A DNA stretch of 14,804 nucleotides from PUND01 sp046538345 (GTDB taxonomy: Bacteria; Planctomycetota; Phycisphaerae; SM23-33): the NCBI GenBank assembly GCA_046538345.1, contig JBKHJB010000037.1, forward strand, positions 1-14,804, given 5' to 3'. The notes under the pieces were generated by a model. The model did not search any database, was not told the origin of the DNA, and saw only the letters and a list, made by a program, of their open reading frames with translations. This document shows positions 13,356 to 14,804 of this stretch, piece by piece (position 1 is the first letter of the stretch; every line of letters starts with the position of its first letter). A program made the translations under genes and the position numbers.

Positions 13356-13379
13356 TAGCCGGTGGTCCGGATGCGGCAA
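13352..13379 (-). promoter_or_regulatory. Promoter candidate for the sulfotransferase gene
   Basis: On the minus strand TTGCCG (reverse complement of 13374-13379) and TACAAT (13352-13357) are 16 bases apart. TACAAT matches the -10 consensus at five of six. Transcription would start near 13345, giving a leader of about 48 bases. The start point falls inside the inverted repeat at 13338-13355. Confidence 0.4.
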
Positions 13380-13441
13380 GCCCTTCTCTTGCGAGAGAGT
13401 GGATATCTTATGCCGCGTACCCGCACGGAAAGGAGTTCGAG

Positions 13442-13582
13442 ATGATCCGTGCCGCTGTATGGAGCGTGCCGCAGGCCGACCGGCGTCAGGCCACTTCCGC
13501 TTCGCTGGGCGAGGTGATCTCAGAGTCCTCAACCGCCTCGCGGGCCAGTTTTCTGCGACAGAACGCAACGGGCAGGCCCTGA
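13442..13582 (+). CDS. Possible short protein (46 residues)
   Basis: An ATG at 13442 follows a strong AAAGGAG (13429-13435) at six bases, an ideal ribosome site, and opens a 46-codon frame ending with TGA at 13580. The product begins MIRAAVWSVPQADRRQA and is rich in Ser, Ala and Arg, with no hydrophobic helix or motif that I recognise. It could be a small protein, a leader, or chance. No clear promoter precedes it. The call rests on the ribosome site alone. Confidence 0.35.
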   Translation: MIRAAVWSVPQADRRQATSASLGEVISESSTASRASFLRQNATGRP

Positions 13583-13689
13583 CTTACCCTCCGGTCCGAA
13601 CAGAGGATTGCGGCACATTGAGAAGTTGCGGTGAAATGAGTCAGTGCGTGTGCGGGAGGTGATTTGGTTCGATGACCGGTTTCGGTGGA

Positions 13690-13718
13690 TTGACAAACTG
13701 TGTCTCCAGGGGTGCAAT
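13690..13718 (+). promoter_or_regulatory. Sigma-70-type promoter of the methyltransferase gene
   Basis: A perfect TTGACA (13690-13695) is followed after exactly 17 bases by TGCAAT (13713-13718), which matches TATAAT at four of six. Transcription would start near 13725, 79 bases before the preferred GTG at 13804 (19 before the alternative GTG at 13744). Confidence 0.5.
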
Positions 13719-13803
13719 AGGTTTCAACGAGTAGGGTCAAGGCGTGCATTCTCAGGACTCTCAACGGTCTACTGGCTTGAAGAGTTATCGAAAGGACTGG
13801 AAA

Positions 13804-14799
13804 GTGTCCGGCAAATTGAAGGTCAGATTATACGATAGCAGGGCCGCGCAAAGTTCCTCCGCACTGCGGCGGTTTTTTGGCTCTTATCGAAGGGGCGGCT
13901 TCGCACGGTCCGATTTCGATCGTGTCCGTGAGGATCTGAAGCAAAAGTTTGCCCGGTTCAATACGGACAATCTCCAAGGCATTGAACCGGAGGCGTTCCG
14001 TGACCGTGTCTTGGGCGAACTGGGTCGCACCGATGCGGACGTGGAAGGGTACAGCAAAGAGCAACTGGACCGTCAGCGGGGACTGTCGATCAAGTTCCAC
14101 TGGGGACATAACCACGACTTCGGGCTGTTTCACGTTCCTGGGCGGATGAAGGACCGCCACATCGATGTCCTGGCCCGCTTTGTGACTTATTTCCCGGTGG
14201 AATTGAGTGACTTCGACGGCCGGGACGTTCTGGACGTGGGGTGCTGGACCGGCGGCACGACGCTTCTGCTTGCGTCGCTCGGCAGCAATGTCCATGCAAT
14301 AGAGGAGGTCAAGAAATACGCAGACATGGCCGGGTTTCTCGCCGAATCGTTCGGCCTGGGCGACCGCGTGACCACAGAACGAAGATCGTTGTATGCCTGC
14401 AATTCCAATGACTTCGCAAAGCGGTTCGACGTCGTTTACTTCCCCGGCGTAATCTACCACCTTTCCGACCCGGTGATCGCCCTGCGCATCCTCTACAACT
14501 CCTTGAAGGTAGGCGGCGTGATGCTGGTGGAGGGCGCAGGTCTGAACTGCCGAAAACCGTATTGCCGCTTCGACGGGGGACTGGCGCTGCGGCCCAGCAA
14601 AAAGGAGCGTCTCAGCCGTGGCGGCTGGAACTGGTTTCTGCCGTCTCCGTCGGCGCTCTATCGCATGATGCGGGAGTCGGGGCTCGACGAGGTAAGCGCT
14701 CTCTGGTCCAGAGACGCAAAGCGTGTCTATGGGTATGGACGCAAGACGGCTGAGGAGGATATCTGCCGGGGCGGGTTGTCCGTACCAGATATCCGCTGA
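13804..14799 (+). CDS. SAM-dependent methyltransferase, CmoB/DUF1698-like
   Basis: A 331-residue class I methyltransferase. An N-terminal helical part (35-100) leads into FHWGHNHDFG and a Rossmann domain: motif I VLDVGCWTGG (142-151), acidic Glu167 at the end of strand 2, and FDVVYFPGVIYHLSDP (208-223) followed by LKVGGVMLVEG (234-244). The FDVV..GVIYHL segment resembles the CmoB/DUF1698 group (in CmoB, carboxymethylation of tRNA U34), but the rest differs and the neighbours do not suggest tRNA work; methylation of a small molecule or glycan is equally possible. The C-terminal GWNWFLPSPSALYRMMRESGL is a substrate-side cap seen in related enzymes. I prefer GTG 13804, with AAAGGA seven bases upstream; an in-frame GTG at 13744 would add 20 residues. 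The gene ends five bases before the window edge. Confidence 0.85.
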   Translation: MSGKLKVRLYDSRAAQSSSALRRFFGSYRRGGFARSDFDRVREDLKQKFARFNTDNLQGIEPEAFRDRVLGELGRTDADVEGYSKEQLDRQRGLSIKFHWGHNHDFGLFHVPGRMKDRHIDVLARFVTYFPVELSDFDGRDVLDVGCWTGGTTLLLASLGSNVHAIEEVKKYADMAGFLAESFGLGDRVTTERRSLYACNSNDFAKRFDVVYFPGVIYHLSDPVIALRILYNSLKVGGVMLVEGAGLNCRKPYCRFDGGLALRPSKKERLSRGGWNWFLPSPSALYRMMRESGLDEVSALWSRDAKRVYGYGRKTAEEDICRGGLSVPDIR

Positions 14800-14804
14800 G
14801 CGTA

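Larger units (their letters stand above)
13298..13803. other. Divergent intergenic region, sulfotransferase to methyltransferase
   Basis: A 506-base gap between divergent starts. It holds a promoter candidate and inverted repeat on the sulfotransferase side, a possible 46-codon gene (13442-13582), and a good promoter for the methyltransferase (13690-13718), all listed separately. The stretch 13583-13685 contains a strong Shine-Dalgarno-like GGGAGGTGAT (13654-13663) with only a 20-codon frame after it, which overlaps that promoter and is not called. Confidence 0.55.

Noticed and set aside
13672..13734. 20-codon frame after a strong GGGAGGTGAT
   Set aside because: The ATG is too far from GGAGG (12 bases), the peptide is very short, and the TTGACA promoter of the methyltransferase lies within it.

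Overview
The window looks like a chromosomal stretch of a G+C-rich planctomycete, most probably of the Phycisphaerae type. The evidence is the combination of a PEP-CTERM surface protein, two pseudopilin-like proteins of the kind ending in an H-X9-DG motif, several small lineage-type lipoproteins and coiled-coil proteins, and a bacterial GH3 enzyme. This placement is an inference from gene content, because no rRNA or marker gene is present. I see no tRNA, rRNA, CRISPR array, insertion sequence or phage gene.

Layout. (1) 1-1648, plus strand: the end of a PEP-CTERM protein overlaps a prepilin-like protein, which overlaps a small lipoprotein. This is a compact cell-envelope operon closed by a large GC-rich hairpin (1672-1723). 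(2) 2056-2763: a second prepilin-like protein with its own promoter, convergent with a small coiled-coil protein (2930-3205, minus). (3) 3206-3656: a divergent intergenic region rich in inverted repeats. (4) 3657-5943, plus: maf (dTTP/UTP pyrophosphatase), a DUF192 lipoprotein with a GTGA overlap, and a SpoIIE/PP2C phosphatase with a receiver-like N-terminus. (5) 6036-6784, plus: two overlapping membrane-protein genes. (6) 6925-8529, plus: an isochorismatase-fold protein that lacks the catalytic cysteine, then prmC. (7) 8555-11891, minus: a GH3-family acyl-adenylating enzyme overlapping by 4 bases a CPSF73-like beta-CASP metallo-beta-lactamase RNase, followed by a 62-residue lipoprotein. (8) 12044-12472, plus: a tandem ACT-domain protein. 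(9) 12515-13297, minus: a PAPS-type sulfotransferase. (10) 13442-13582, plus: a possible short gene. (11) 13804-14799, plus: a SAM methyltransferase.

How the genes fit together: region 1 concerns secreted and surface proteins, region 4 combines nucleotide housekeeping with a partner-switching-type phosphatase, and the end of the window (sulfotransferase and methyltransferase) suggests modification of small molecules or glycans. The rest is housekeeping or uncharacterised.

Most of the window is ordinary core genome. I did not find a clearly new multi-gene system. The observations most worth a second look are the isochorismatase-fold protein with glycine at the cysteine position, the translationally coupled GH3/beta-CASP pair, the PEP-CTERM/prepilin/lipoprotein operon, and the inverted-repeat-rich 3206-3656 interval.
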